Shown: positions 11,474-23,114 of the stretch, in pieces
How positions within the stretch are numbered: the first letter of the stretch is position 1
Layout: each line of letters starts with the position of its first letter
NCBI RefSeq assembly: GCF_964340395.1
Contig: NC_135555.1
Span: 18,870,615 to 18,934,614 of the forward strand
Reading direction: 5' to 3'
Length of the DNA: 64,000 nucleotides
Source of the DNA: Glandiceps talaboti
Lineage: Eukaryota > Hemichordata > Enteropneusta > Spengelidae
The notes under the pieces: model-generated
Seen by the model: only the letters and a program-made list of their open reading frames with translations
What the model was told of the DNA's origin: nothing
Database searches by the model: none
Position numbers and translations under genes: made by a program

Positions 11474-11873
11474 TGAAAGGCCTCGACTACCAAACACCTC
11501 AATTCTCGGATACATCATCACCAAATATATTACCTGAAAACTCTCTCTGTATGGACTTTAAAAAAGCGTCATCCACAATATTTGGGGCTGTTACTTTCTC
11601 CAATTCTGTAAGACCGATGCCTACCATCTGGTGCCTAACATCTAATTGCTATGTAATTAGTCACCAACCTGTAGGACTTTATGTCTTATACGCTAGGTTC
11701 AGTATAATAATGTTGGGTTCTTATATAGCGCTTTCCCACGCCGTGCTCAAAGCGCTTTACAATTATTACCCCTGGCTCGGATCAGAACGGCACAACGGTC
11801 CTTTAGTCTTCCTCTACTCCCCGGGGAGCATACAATCCAATTCTGTAGTGATATAGGCATAGAGCCCTGTTTG

Positions 11874-11957
<84 letters not shown>

Positions 11958-14900
11958 CGTGCATGCGTGAACACCTAAAACTCAAAAAACGCCCGATCAA
12001 TTGCGGCCTTTGTACTTGTGGGGACATTACTTTTGTTGTCTAGTTGGGGAAATTGTTCAAAGCCAAATAAGTACATCACAGGTGTGATTTAGGTCAAAAA
12101 ATGTAATTTTTGGTCAAAAACTTAACTCAAAAACAACTGTGTCGATTGGTTTGAAATTTGGTGGGAAAATTCTTAGTGCTGTATAGATTAAGATTTGTTG
12201 ATGACGTGATCCCATCAATGATATGCAAAATGAGGCTTAAAAATGTGGCTTTTTGGTCAACATTCTTAAATTCCAAAACTACTGTGCAGATTTGGCTGAA
12301 ATTTAATGGGGAAGCATTTTTGGGTGTATAGATGAAGAAATATTAAATATATAATGATCTCATTAGTAATGTGCAAATTGGGTGCAAAATCTTAACTTTT
12401 GTCAAAAACATGTATCTCAAAAAAGTACTCGGTCATGAGATTGAAACTTGGTGAGATGTTTCTAGAACTTGCTAAACATTTTGACACAGTTGGCCTTTAT
12501 ATAGCAACCATGACCAAACCCATAGCAAGCTCAAATGGCATTATATTTTGCTAAAATGATATTATCATCTGGTAGACAGGTTAGTAAATATTCAAACAAT
12601 ATGTGCAGATATCCCTAGCAACCATGACCACACCCATAGCAACAGCCAACCCATTGTGTATTTCACAATCATAACAGATTCATAGACAAGTGAAGAAACA
12701 TCAAAGTGTATGCAAATATGCCTAGCAACAAGACCCCACTCGTAGTACGAGTCAAATGATCACTTATATTGCTAAGATAACAACAGGGCTGAATAGGCAA
12801 CTGGATAGTCATTCAGCAAATGAACACCTATACCTAGCATGGATCAGCATGTGGATAAACATTTTTACAAACTGTACAGTTGTTGTGCTACAACGCCCAT
12901 TGGGGCTTTATTTTTTTTTCTACACAGCCGTGCATACTTGGTTTATCCATTGGTGAAGGACTACTACCACCAAACATTATTTGGAAGATTAAGAAGCTGA
13001 TTTGTCAAATACACAACATCTGTGCAGAGAATGCAATAGCGGTCGAAATAGATGAAATCATAAAACAAGTACTTTACCTTATCATAATGAAGGAAGAAGA
13101 TTTGAAGGGAGAATACCATGTTTTGTAAGATATCTTTAGTTATATATTATAAGTGTTTAACAGACAATCTCACAAAGTCAGGCAAGCTTAATTAATTACC
13201 CACTCCCGATGATCGATGCAATGTCACACCACTATTAATTTAGATGTCATGATAGCTTTTCAGTGGTAGATAGTAAAACACATTATAAGATTTGAAACTT
13301 TTAAGTCCCATTGCAGGATTGTAAGCAAAATGTTATTCAAAAGAATTTTATCCTTCAAAGTGGTTGTTCTACATCAAATGTAGTAAATATATGCCATTTG
13401 TATGTTATTTATGGGAGCATTTTACTGTTAATTTCTTTGTAGGTTACGTGACGCCACAAGGCTCTGTTTTGATATCTGTGGGGTACAGGTGAGATCTGAG
13501 ACAAATGTTCTCTTGGCACAGAGTACATATTACCCCATTGAAGACATTAAGAAGAATGGAACCCCACTTATATTAAGTGAGGTATGTACATGTAGTTTGT
13601 TGCTTCCGTGTACGTTTCAAGTTCTGATGAATTGTGTGTTATAACAATATCATCATGGCTATGATTTGGATACAACTATAGTTTATCATTCAATCTCCAT
13701 AGAATGGGGTATATCTTTCTGAAATAACAGTATTGACAATTAGTATAGTAACACTACATAAAGATATTAACTGCTTAAGACATGTGGCACATTCAAGGAA
13801 AAGCTTTAAATATTAAAGTAAAGTTTCAGTGTTGCAGCCAGCCTTTTGAAAGAGTGGGACATAGTGTCCTGAGACTCTCATTTTTCTGGGTCACAATGGC
13901 ATTGTAGCATAACTGTACAGTTTCCAAAAATATTTACCCACATGCTGATCCATGCTAGATATTTGCTGAATGATTATGCAGTTGCCTATCCAACCCGGCT
14001 GTTATCTATGCAATATACAGGATCATTTGGCTGTTGCTATAGGTGTGGTCATGTTGCTAAACATATTTGCTTACAATTTTAGTGTGGGTCATCTATGACC
14101 TGTCACTTCCAAAATTGTGGGTCAGGTCCAAAAAATGTGTCAAATGACCAAAAACTCCTCTGGCTGCAACACTGAAGTAAAGTAATTATAGCACTTACAT
14201 TTACCTGTACCTCTCAAAATGTTTTAAACAATGAAGATGCACACCAAATATCAAGTATTCTGACTGTTGGTTTCAAAAAAGATGAAAATAAAAAAAAGTG
14301 GAGTCATGATGGGCAAATGGTTAGAGTGGCTGGGTTTGAATCTGCAGGTTGCAGGTTTAAGCCCTGTCGCTGCTGTTTGTTTCTGACTGCCTAAAGTCCT
14401 TGGGCAAGATTTGAACCATGATTGTGCCTCAGTCAACCCAGCTGTATAAATGGTGACCTGGTAGGATAGAGGTTGCAATGTGAATGCATTAATCCTATGC
14501 ACTTAAAGAGGCTGCAATGGATTATATACTCCCCAGGGAGTTGAAGTAAAGGGCCGTTGTGCTGCTATAGATCCATGCAAGGGTAATAATCTTAATATCA
14601 TGCACCATGAAGTGTGTTGAATCTCCTGGGTGTATACTTGTATGTGTAGCTGTACAGTTGACAATACAACATGTGTGAATTTTGTATTTTAGGGTCTGTA
14701 ACCTAAAATAAACGTGAATGTTTTTTTTTTTTGTAATGAGCTATTTGTACAATTATGCATATATTGACATACTGGTGATTCAGCACACTTCAATATTGAG
14801 ACCAAGTTATATCTAACAAAATTATAGTTTGAAAAAACTGTTCCAGTTATAGGTGGTAGAGTTTTAATCACCACTGCTGTCACCCTTAACTTCTCAACTA

Positions 14901-16051
14901 TCACCCTGAGAATCCGTATCAGCCTCGCTATCACATGCATCACTATCACCCTCACCACTATCATCAGTTCTCCAGAGTATTGTGTAAAATTAAGAGAGTG
15001 TGAACTCTAAATCCTGTGTTGAATACAGACATTCCATCAATAAGCCATTTTCCTTGTCTTGTGGCAGACCTCATGAGATTTGCGAATGTGGCTAACAATG
15101 GATGTCAAGGAGGTCAAGCTATTCTTGTTGCCATGTTGTTTTACATGAATGCTGCACTCCTCTAAAGAAATACTCCGCTTTTGTGAATACCAACATTTGT
15201 TAGTCATGGAAAGCATTGAAAAATTTAAAGTACCCGAGCTAAAGAGCTTGTTACAAAAATTTGGCATGTCAAAATGTACCATTAACATTACATTGTTGAC
15301 CAATACGGACGAAAGCTAGAAGTCTTAGACATTTTCTGAGAACAAATGTCCCATTTTGGTCCAAGAGTCTGAGTTCAGAATTGAACAGTTCTAAAATTAT
15401 CAAGATGGTAGCTACATCAACACAGTTCTTCACTGTTTGTGTAGATACCGGAAGGGTGAATTTCATAGTCTAGTTTCAATGTATTGGGCTACTTTGTGCA
15501 TAAGCAATGTAACTCAATTGGTCAATCAATATCTAGTAGGGTAGTTGTAGTGAATTCATTGAGATTAATCCTGATGCCAAAATAGTCGATAAGTACCATC
15601 ACATATATTTGTAACTCGTCTATTATCATTTTATTTTATTTAGAACACAAGTGGCGTACATGAAAAAGGAAAAGCTACCAAATCAACTGCAAGCCGTAGA
15701 AACAAGTCAACACCACCTGGAACACATAAAAAAATATCACAGGTTATCGGACAGTGCCTCAGTGTTGCAGATAGATCTCCATTTGAAACTGATGATTTCA
15801 AGATTGTGTACCATGTCTCCCTAATGGGTACCTCTCATATTGTAGTCACCCGTACACATGTTGCAAAGAGTACTCTTAGGGTAATTAAAGATGGTTGTGG
15901 AATTCCAAAGCAACAGGAGCTGGATTCTTCACAGACATTCACAATGAGCTTTTGTATTAACAATAGTCCCCTGTTATGTTTCAAAGTGCTGTATGTAGCA
16001 TTTTCATCTCTGTTCAAACTTTCTCAGAAAAAGATACATAACACATCATAA
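11474..16051 (+). CDS. Unrecognised gene, last four exons (right-arm copy)
   Basis: Four exons join in consistent phase: 11474-11607, 12928-13124, 13443-13581 and 15644-16051 (TAA stop). The donors are GTAAGA, GTAAGA and GTATGT, and acceptors end in CAG or TAG. Exon 1 of this set lies in the spacer, just outside the inverted arm, and reads KGLDYQTPQFSDTSSPN at its start; it is absent from the left copy. Later segments include SIGEGLLPPNIIWKIKKLI and DATRLCFDICGVQVRSET. No catalytic motif or known domain is apparent to me, and I assign no function. The first exon begins with one borrowed base, so more 5' exons are expected; none is seen upstream on this strand. It could be a 5'-truncated duplicate. 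Confidence 0.6.
11705..11855 (-). mobile_element. SINE 3' fragment (right arm)
   Basis: Arm partner of 9195-9345. It ends against the long GT microsatellite. Confidence 0.5.
11877..11950. repeat. GT microsatellite (right arm)
   Basis: Reverse-strand partner of the CA tract at 9117-9170, longer by about 20 bp. Confidence 0.95.
13827..14174. mobile_element. hAT-like MITE (right arm)
   Basis: Arm partner of 6899-7246, exactly the same length and with the same termini. Confidence 0.65.
14298..14600 (+). mobile_element. tRNA-related SINE (right arm)
   Basis: Arm partner of the SINE at 6480-6775, on the opposite strand as expected. Head, central domain and tail are in the same order. Confidence 0.6.
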
Positions 16052-16784
16052 ATTTAAGTTGGACACACTTTAACTTACTCTTTAGGCCAGAAAAAAAAAC
16101 AACCCCAAAACTGTTCAACAGGCCTAACCTACCTATATTTTTGGCATTTTATTGATGGTGGGCGGGCATCACATCATTAAAATGACTGTAGAGTACTGTG
16201 CACACTTATTATTATTCATATTTATTCTGACCATTGTGGGAAGTTAAGTTTATCAGTAGCCCCAGATTAGGTATTACGATAACTACATATAATCCCATAT
16301 TCGTTTGCATCCTAGCATGCTCAGTCTGGATTGCAAGTTCCCTATTAAAACATGGTGTGCGCAGGATGTTCCATGAAGTCAAGACTATGTGTTTGAATCA
16401 TCTGTGAGTACTAGTAGCGTGCGTTCTGTATGTGCATGGTGTATGCTTACTGTTAGATTGTGTGTTTAAGGTTATGTATTTGCACACAACTAGTACATGT
16501 ATTTAAATAAAACATTTCAGAAGGTTTTTTAGGAATAGGACAAAATATAATCTGCATCTGAATACAGACTAGATATTATAACGCTAAGTTCGAACGTATT
16601 GAGACAAAATGCTTAGTGGTACCAAATTACCAGTACTTTAATTACCTTTAAAATATATTAAAATACAATCACTGAATTTGTTTACATTTGAAACATTTCG
16701 AAAGTTTTCAGCTACCTGTGGTCTCAGCTGACACCAATGGAAGACAATGAATGAGTACATTTTGTTCTTGGAAGGGGTTGGTCT

Positions 16785-16880
16785 GTAAGGTACGCCGTGA
16801 AAGAGGCGCCCTCATACATCGGTCAACAACTTTCACAGCAGACCGGTGAGGGCGGAGCGACAGCTGAGACCGTATCTTAC
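16785..16880. mobile_element. Short inverted-repeat element (right arm)
   Basis: Arm partner of 1204-1294, with ends GTAAGGTACG and CGTATCTTAC. The core is less well kept than in the left arm. Confidence 0.45.
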
Positions 16881-17225
16881 TAGGAAGGGGTGTTGTGATA
16901 CTGGAAACAACAGTTGGACGATATGTTTACAGTATGATGGGAATTTATACAAATGTTGAACCTGACCCGAGTACTACTCCAGTGTCAAACACGGCTGACC
17001 AAGAGTCAACGAGACACAAAGCCAATAAATAGAGTTATACTAAAGTTCCATATTAAATTAAAAATACATGAATCCTTCCCTCAACATTTTCCTGACCAAT
17101 GTTATTCAGTGATCTAAGAACTAATTAGGAGAAATAGGTACTATTTATTGTATCTCAGACTACTCTGAGATTGTATGAGCAACTTGAAAATGAAAACCGA
17201 AATGCAACAGTCCGTGACCTAGGCA

Positions 17226-17571
17226 TTAAAAGTGGCCATATAGATTTTGGATTTTTAATTGATGAAAGAACTCCACTATGTTTTTTTGTACTTGAAAAAA
17301 TAATGTGACACAACGTATGCAAATTCTGTGTCCGTAACTCGGTAAATTGCAACAATTGGATAAAAGAGTAAAGAATTTGGTATTGTTCGCACAATTACAA
17401 ACTGTTTTGCTCATTTTGTAGATTTTTTTGCAACTTATTCAGTCACAAACACGGAATTGGTATAATATATGTTGTTGCATATTGTTATTTTTTGTAGAGA
17501 TTAATTCAATTAATTCATCAATAATTAAAATAATCCAAAATAACTATTTGTCGTCCATATGGCCACTTTAA
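17226..17571. mobile_element. Foldback MITE flanked by TTAA (right-arm copy)
   Basis: This is the arm partner of the element at 497-844, with the same termini and the same TTAA flanks at 17226-17229 and 17568-17571. Its presence in both arms means it inserted before the arms separated. Confidence 0.75.
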
Positions 17572-18569
17572 TATGTGATGACGTCTAACGGATAAATGGG
17601 GTTCCTTGAGCTGTACGGGTACGTAGATACACAATTAAACATAAATTGATAGCATATAAATGAAAATATAAGAATCAATCAACCATGCCCGGTTTAAGGC
17701 GTGCGGTCGTATTTCTCTGTTTACATGAATATGGTAAATTCACCCCTCTTATGTCTAGAAAAAAACAAGCATCGATCAAGCATTGAAGACAGAAACTTAT
17801 CATTCCCATTATTTTGGGCTATCAATGAGTGGTACCCCCTCCCCCCTCAGCACGGTATTGCTACTTGCTTGCGGTATTACCGTATATCATGTACAAGCTC
17901 TCTTTATACCAGCAAGAGATGGGTGCCCGTATCAACAGTGGATGGACACGTAACCGCGTAGAGTTTTTATTGAAGACGGGAGGTATAAATACTGCAACTT
18001 TCTCAATCTACTAAGGATTGTCAATAAGTCCATAGGCAGGCGGTAAAATACTACACCGCGAGGTCCATATAATCGCTATCACCCCTTTATTCTCGTCGGC
18101 ACCCTAAACGTAATATAATACCATTGGAGCATAATTCGTATAACATTGGTTTATGGTCGCAATATTTGGACTTTCCTTAATACTTCATTACAGAAAACTA
18201 ATGTAGGTAAATTACCAGATGTTATAAATATAGGACCAAGCGTAAACATAATTTTGACATTTGCGTTTTTATCTTGGTTTAGTCATATTGTGACCCGGAA
18301 AAGATGTGCTAAGAATGAGAGAAAAAACATTCAGAAGTGGAAGCGTTCTAGACCCAATTCTGCGTCTTATAGCAGGGAGTTATCGAATCACATGCTTATC
18401 ATGTGACCATGCAGTAACGCGCAGAGAACGTAGGTTTGGTTTATAGATGCGTGTAAGAAAACATTCCAGTTCAGAACACATGAAACTTGTGACTTGACTA
18501 GTTACACGTCTCTGCAGTGAATGAAATTGTATGTATATTGGCTATATTCCGGAGGTTCATCGTACGAAT

Positions 18570-19155
18570 ATGGGTCAGAATCAAAGCAAACGCTTCAAGA
18601 ACTTGAAGTTTTCAATTTTGAAGAAGTTTGGTCGTGGTCGTAGGTAAGTTTAAATTTATAAAAACATTTTCTTTTCTGATTGGAACTTTGACTGCGACGT
18701 TAACTTTTGTTGATAAACCGAGACGTCGCCAAGGTATCATTTGGAGAAAAGTTTGTTCGTTGGGATGTTAAAATCTATTCTTGCATAGATATCTGAAGGT
18801 TGTGTCCTAGGAAATATAACTTGTAATAAAACACTGCACATTTGTAGGTGATTGTAAGATACGTCGTGACGTTCTGCCTTCACCGGTGTGAAAAGGAATT
18901 GACCGATGTGTGAGGGCGCCCCTTCACAGCGGCGTACCTCACAGAATAGTGAACGACTGACTTTGAGGTGATGCAACGGTATCAATTTCTTTACCATCGA
19001 ATAAACTATACAATTACGATTTTCTCACCCAAGTTACTATCTGTATTTAACGGGATTTTTTTTACCATCATTGCAAATTCTTCATCACTAGTATGAAAAT
19101 TATTTCCAGGCTAAATATATTTGTCCTCTCTAGCGCATTTACCATATACATACAT

Positions 19156-19218
<63 letters not shown>

Positions 19219-19275
19219 TACATACATACATACATACATACATACATACATACATACAAACATACAAACATACAT

Positions 19276-19370
<95 letters not shown>

Positions 19371-21158
19371 TTGCATAGTTACATTATTGGTTCGATTGCG
19401 TCAGAATTCTCGTCATATTCGCACCCGCACAAAAAACAACAGTTCAATTTATTATTGTTTTTCAGGAAAACTGTCGTTGAAACAGTCAGTCTTACACCTC
19501 GTCAAGTAAAATGTAGTAATGAAGAATGCAGGAGTAGTAGTGTTTTTGATGACGGACAGATAGTCATTGAAAGGAAGAGTTCTCCTCTATCCAAGTGTGA
19601 ATTAACAAGGGACATGTCATCCAAGACTGTGCTGCCTAATGCAGTTAGTGGAGAAGTCTATGAAAGTGACGTCACTAATGCAGTAACCAGTAACCAAGGT
19701 AGGACTAGTAATCACGTATTAATGGACTTGTCCTGCATGTCAGAATTGTTAAAGAATTTAAAGATACCAGTCGATGGTGATGACAAAGATAGTACTCATC
19801 TTAAAGTAACTAATCTAGACCAATCTAAATCGAAAATTCAGTTCATGAAGGTTGTGGAGGGTCAAAGGTCAGACGACCGTGTTTCGGAAGTTCAGCACTC
19901 AAAAGTCGATAAATGTAGTGATGAAACTGACGGTAAAAATCAAAATCAAAATATTATCAGTGATACGGCCAGTGATAGTAGTTACCATGGTGATAGTGTG
20001 GATACCATAGCAACTAACAAAGATGACAGCATCATTGAAGTTGAACATTTAAAACATGCTGAAGTAAAAAGTTTCGAAGATACAGATTCTTTTATCCAGT
20101 CTGTACAAGGCATTCAGGGATGTTGTAAATGTGAATCCATTGACAGTTTCGTAAACTCGGTTAGTGTTTCGACTATAGAAAATATTCAAGGAAGTCCTTG
20201 TGGATCGCTTGAGAGTTTCGTAAACTCAGTCAGTGTCTCAAATGTAGATGGTATTCAAGGAAGTCCTTGTGAATCCATTGAAAGTAATGTATACTCACTT
20301 AGAGTCTCGAATGCCGAAAGCATTCAAGGGAGTGAACGTCAAAGCGTACATGGAGACGTAAAGAAGAAAAACGATGTTGAAGTGTCTGTTGGTAGTACAC
20401 ACCATCATAAAGAGGAGAACGATAAAACTGAACACGTAAGAAGAAGACGTCGTAGCAAAATCCCCATCAGTCAGAATGATCATATTGAATTGCACAAGAC
20501 TTTACACGATTTGCAAGAAAAGGTTGACAAACTAATGAAATCTATCAACGTGACAAAGAAGTGGTGGAAGCCACTCGTGAAGAAAACTTCACGTGTTCAT
20601 CCAAGAGGGGGAAATTCCACTGGAAAAGTTTTCAATAAGACACACGTACACCCATCTGTCAATCATAAACCCACTGATATCAAGAATCAAAGAGAAGATG
20701 ATCAGACATCCCGTAAGATGTTGACTATGAATACCAAACCAAAACAAAAACTGGTTAAGTTTAACCCCAATGTATGTATGTATGGCAGGATTAGATGTAT
20801 CAAGGCAAAGAATTGTCTCTGTCGTAAAAAAACCGCCTGTACAGAGAAGCCCAAAACCAGAAATAGTCAAGTGAAGGATAACCCTATCATTACAGAAACG
20901 GCAAATGTTCATATGCAAAAATTTCTGAATGACCTCTTTACATGTGATTTGCCACCTCCATACGACATCAACAATATGAATGTACAGGGAACACCCTGTG
21001 GTATCCCTGAAATTTACTACGATGATTCGTTGTCGGAAGTTGATGAAGAAGACCTGGTAAATCATTCAATATCGAGAGCACATAAAAGGCGAATCAGAAA
21101 CAGTTTAATAGGCTTAACCATTTATGATATGTTAGATGACACGAGTACGAGCGAGTAA
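18570..21158 (+). CDS. Predicted N-myristoylated repeat protein, function unknown
   Basis: Two exons, 18570-18643 and 19466-21158, joined through AG|G with a GTAAGT donor and a TTTTTCAG acceptor, give 588 residues. The start MGQNQSKRFK has Gly2 and Ser6 of an N-myristoylation signal and is followed by a basic patch (KKFGRGRRK), so membrane attachment of the N-terminus is likely. Residues about 235-316 hold three to four copies of a 25-residue repeat (IQGSPCESIES, then FVNSVSVSN). A basic RRRRRSK and a probable coiled coil follow at 355-397, then a Cys cluster, and LPPPY at about 520-524, a WW-domain ligand. The C-terminus is acidic. I do not recognise the family. The first exon is supported by splice signals and by the textbook myristoyl motif, not by homology. 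The intron holds long CA, CATA and TA tracts. Confidence 0.7.
18854..18942. mobile_element. Short inverted-repeat element, outside the arms
   Basis: A third copy of the 90-bp family, inside the intron of the gene at 18570-21158. Ends are GTAAGATACG and CGTACCTCAC. Because it lies outside the inverted repeat it shows that the family moves or is copied independently. Confidence 0.45.
19149..19365. repeat. Compound CA / CATA / TA microsatellite
   Basis: Consecutive tracts of CA (about 19149-19214), CATA (to about 19278, with CAAA variants) and TA (19279-19365), all inside the intron of the gene at 18570-21158. The long open frames across it on both strands are artefacts of simple sequence. Confidence 0.97.
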
Positions 21159-21231
21159 CAACCAAGAAGTGGACAGTTGACAGAGAGAAAGACATTTTCA
21201 ACCGTTCATAGTGCCAATAAGAATGTGAACA

Positions 21232-21237
21232 AATAAA
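21232..21237 (+). promoter_or_regulatory. Polyadenylation signal
   Basis: AATAAA about 75 bases after the stop codon of the gene ending at 21158. A second AATAAA at 21430-21435 could give a longer 3' end. Confidence 0.6.
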
Positions 21238-21439
21238 TTGTTGTATGTATTTTGTGATAGAATCTCAATGCTGATGATCGTGCAAAGAGGACCAAGCTGT
21301 ACAGTACAAGATAGTGAATATGTAACTCGGTGAAATAAGGGGTGAACCATTTTGTATCGGAATGGTGTGTAGAAAATATGTTGTTATTTGAAGAGGTGCG
21401 ATTGAAGGAAATATATTACTCACATTTATAATAAAACAG

Positions 21440-22980
21440 ATTCTTTTTTTAAAAAAAAAACACAAAGAAACATTGACTTAGATTTCTTCTGATGTTTGCC
21501 CAAAATACCCACATCCCATCTTTTTCAATTAATAATCATGTCTGTGTGAATGCTGGGAGGGGTTACTCCTTACATACATTCACACTTGATATTTGGTCAT
21601 GCCAAAAGTATACTGCAAGTACTAGTCATATGGTTAATGTTCTGTTCTGTAAAAGCAAAGTTTTGTCATAGAAATTTGAACTTTTTGCCTTGATATCTCT
21701 ATTGTGAACGAAAAAATAAGGTCTTGTCCTATGAAAGAAAAGTTTTGTCCTTGCAAAAATCAATTATTTATTCCACAAATTTATTGTTTCTGTGTCTCCT
21801 ATGGGCCACCGTAGAGTTGGCACTAGGTTTAGTAAGTCAAAGCTAAAAGTCTGTGGTAAATGTGGTAGATTCTGATTTACTGATGAGCTGATCATGGGAA
21901 TAATTCCTTTACAACGCGTAGTCCACTATTCAGAATCTCGCCAAGCCCCGTATTAAAAACAAAAAGTATCAAAAGAAAACCGACATAGAAAAAAAAGAGT
22001 TGTGATAGGAAGAAATTTAAAGTTCATGATAGAAATTCTAAACAAAATAAACCAAACCAAACCAGCCCATTCATCAGTGATGTACACGGCACGGATGGAT
22101 AAGGGCATGTAGTATTTCTTGCCTACAGCCTAGCCTCATAAGTATAGCATTGTGAGTTCAGCTTATTGAAGCCCAGACCACTTGTCTCGTGTATTTAGTG
22201 GACTGAGACGCCTTTGCCCTACCAGTGAGGGGGGAGGGGGTGATTTATACCACTCTTAGATCACCATTCACCAGGAAGTAAAAAACTCTAATTCATCATC
22301 TTCACCAGTTTCTCCAGATATCAATTCACGTTCACCAAATATTAATGTAATTCATCATTCGCCATACACCACTGTTTGATGCGGGTTAAACACCAAAACT
22401 TAAAAAGTCGCCAAAACAGACGAAAACCCCCTCAAAATCGCAGCAAAACGCTACAATTATTGCAGCTATAATATAACCTGTTAGTATATCAAAATTGTAC
22501 CTAAAAAGGTGTATCATAGTAGAGTGTATTGATACAGTTGTAGTACCAGGATTAATGTGATAGTATTCTTAGGAAAACAACAATCTAAGCAATGATACGT
22601 GCCCCTGTGTTCGGGTGATCACGTGTACGTCCTCAGTGGTGTATGTCACAGGGGCGTGTAATATTTCATAGATTGTTGTTTCCCAGGTCTACAGACTAAA
22701 TATAACAACATGTTGACTATATATTCTTTGTAGTATAGAGATTGATACATTTGTAGCAGCAGGATTCGTACGATATTTTCCTAAGAAAACGACATTCTAA
22801 GCAATAACACGTGCCCCTGTGGTCTATGTATGATCCGTGGTTCTGCGCGCACAGTGTTCATTGCGTTTCCAATTGTAAACTGAGCATGCGCACAACCTTT
22901 GACCCATGAAAGCACGACCCTCTACATGTGCGTCGGGGTTAAACACATGGTGATCGGACTTGCCTGAATTTCATGGTTTT
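21440..22980. other. Intergenic stretch before BOP1
   Basis: No gene seen. It contains a diverged direct repeat of about 120 bp (22490-22615 and 22700-22820, each ending GTGCCCCTGTG) and, overlapping the first copy, an inverted repeat (22568-22609 against 22647-22687). No TATA box stands near the BOP1 start. Confidence 0.5.
22568..22687. repeat. Inverted repeat upstream of BOP1
   Basis: The arms share AAACAACAATCTA and CGCCCCTGTG-type text at either side of a 37-bp loop. A third, direct copy of the arm follows at about 22780-22820. Probably remnants of a foldback element. Confidence 0.55.
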
Positions 22981-23114
22981 AACGTCAGATCCAACACTTG
23001 GAATATTGTCTTACTAAACCTAAGCACGCCAGGGAAATATCTGTATCTGATAAAGGTGTTAGTTGGTTTGTGAAGGTGACACCAGAGCGATTTACAACAC
23101 ACGTGGATCTCAAG

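Larger units (their letters stand above)
9419..11627. other. Spacer between the inverted arms
   Basis: These 2.2 kb are not shared between the arms. They hold a LINE 3' end (9640-9972, plus strand), a CT microsatellite, a candidate exon on the minus strand (10596-10703) and another on the plus strand (11474-11607). On the plus strand at about 9472 a good polypyrimidine acceptor precedes a short open stretch that I cannot assign. The interval 10800-11450 is AT-rich with no recognisable gene. Confidence 0.75.
11628..18069. repeat. Right arm of the giant inverted repeat
   Basis: This is the reverse-complement partner of 1-9418. Base 18069 pairs with base 1 of the window and base 11628 pairs with about 9418. 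It lacks the LINE and so preserves the empty insertion site near 15240. Its GT microsatellite is clearly longer than the CA tract in the other arm. Because the partner arm is cut by the window edge, the true outer end on this side may lie beyond 18069. Confidence 0.9.

Noticed and set aside
19371-19465. Start of the long ORF at 19371 as the real N-terminus
   Set aside because: A strong acceptor at 19465 and an upstream exon with a GTAAGT donor give a better start with a myristoylation signal.
19068-19509. Long open frames rich in IYIY, THTH and CVCV on both strands
   Set aside because: They are translations of CA, CATA and TA microsatellites within an intron.
18570-21158. A retroviral Gag-like origin for the myristoylated protein
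   Set aside because: MGQ and PPPY are suggestive, but there is no zinc knuckle, no protease or reverse transcriptase next to it, and no long terminal repeat.
22998-23114. An upstream in-frame ATG for BOP1
   Set aside because: The 39 extra residues do not resemble BOP1 N-termini, and the ATG at 23115 has the better context (CAAGATGG). Transcript data could change this.
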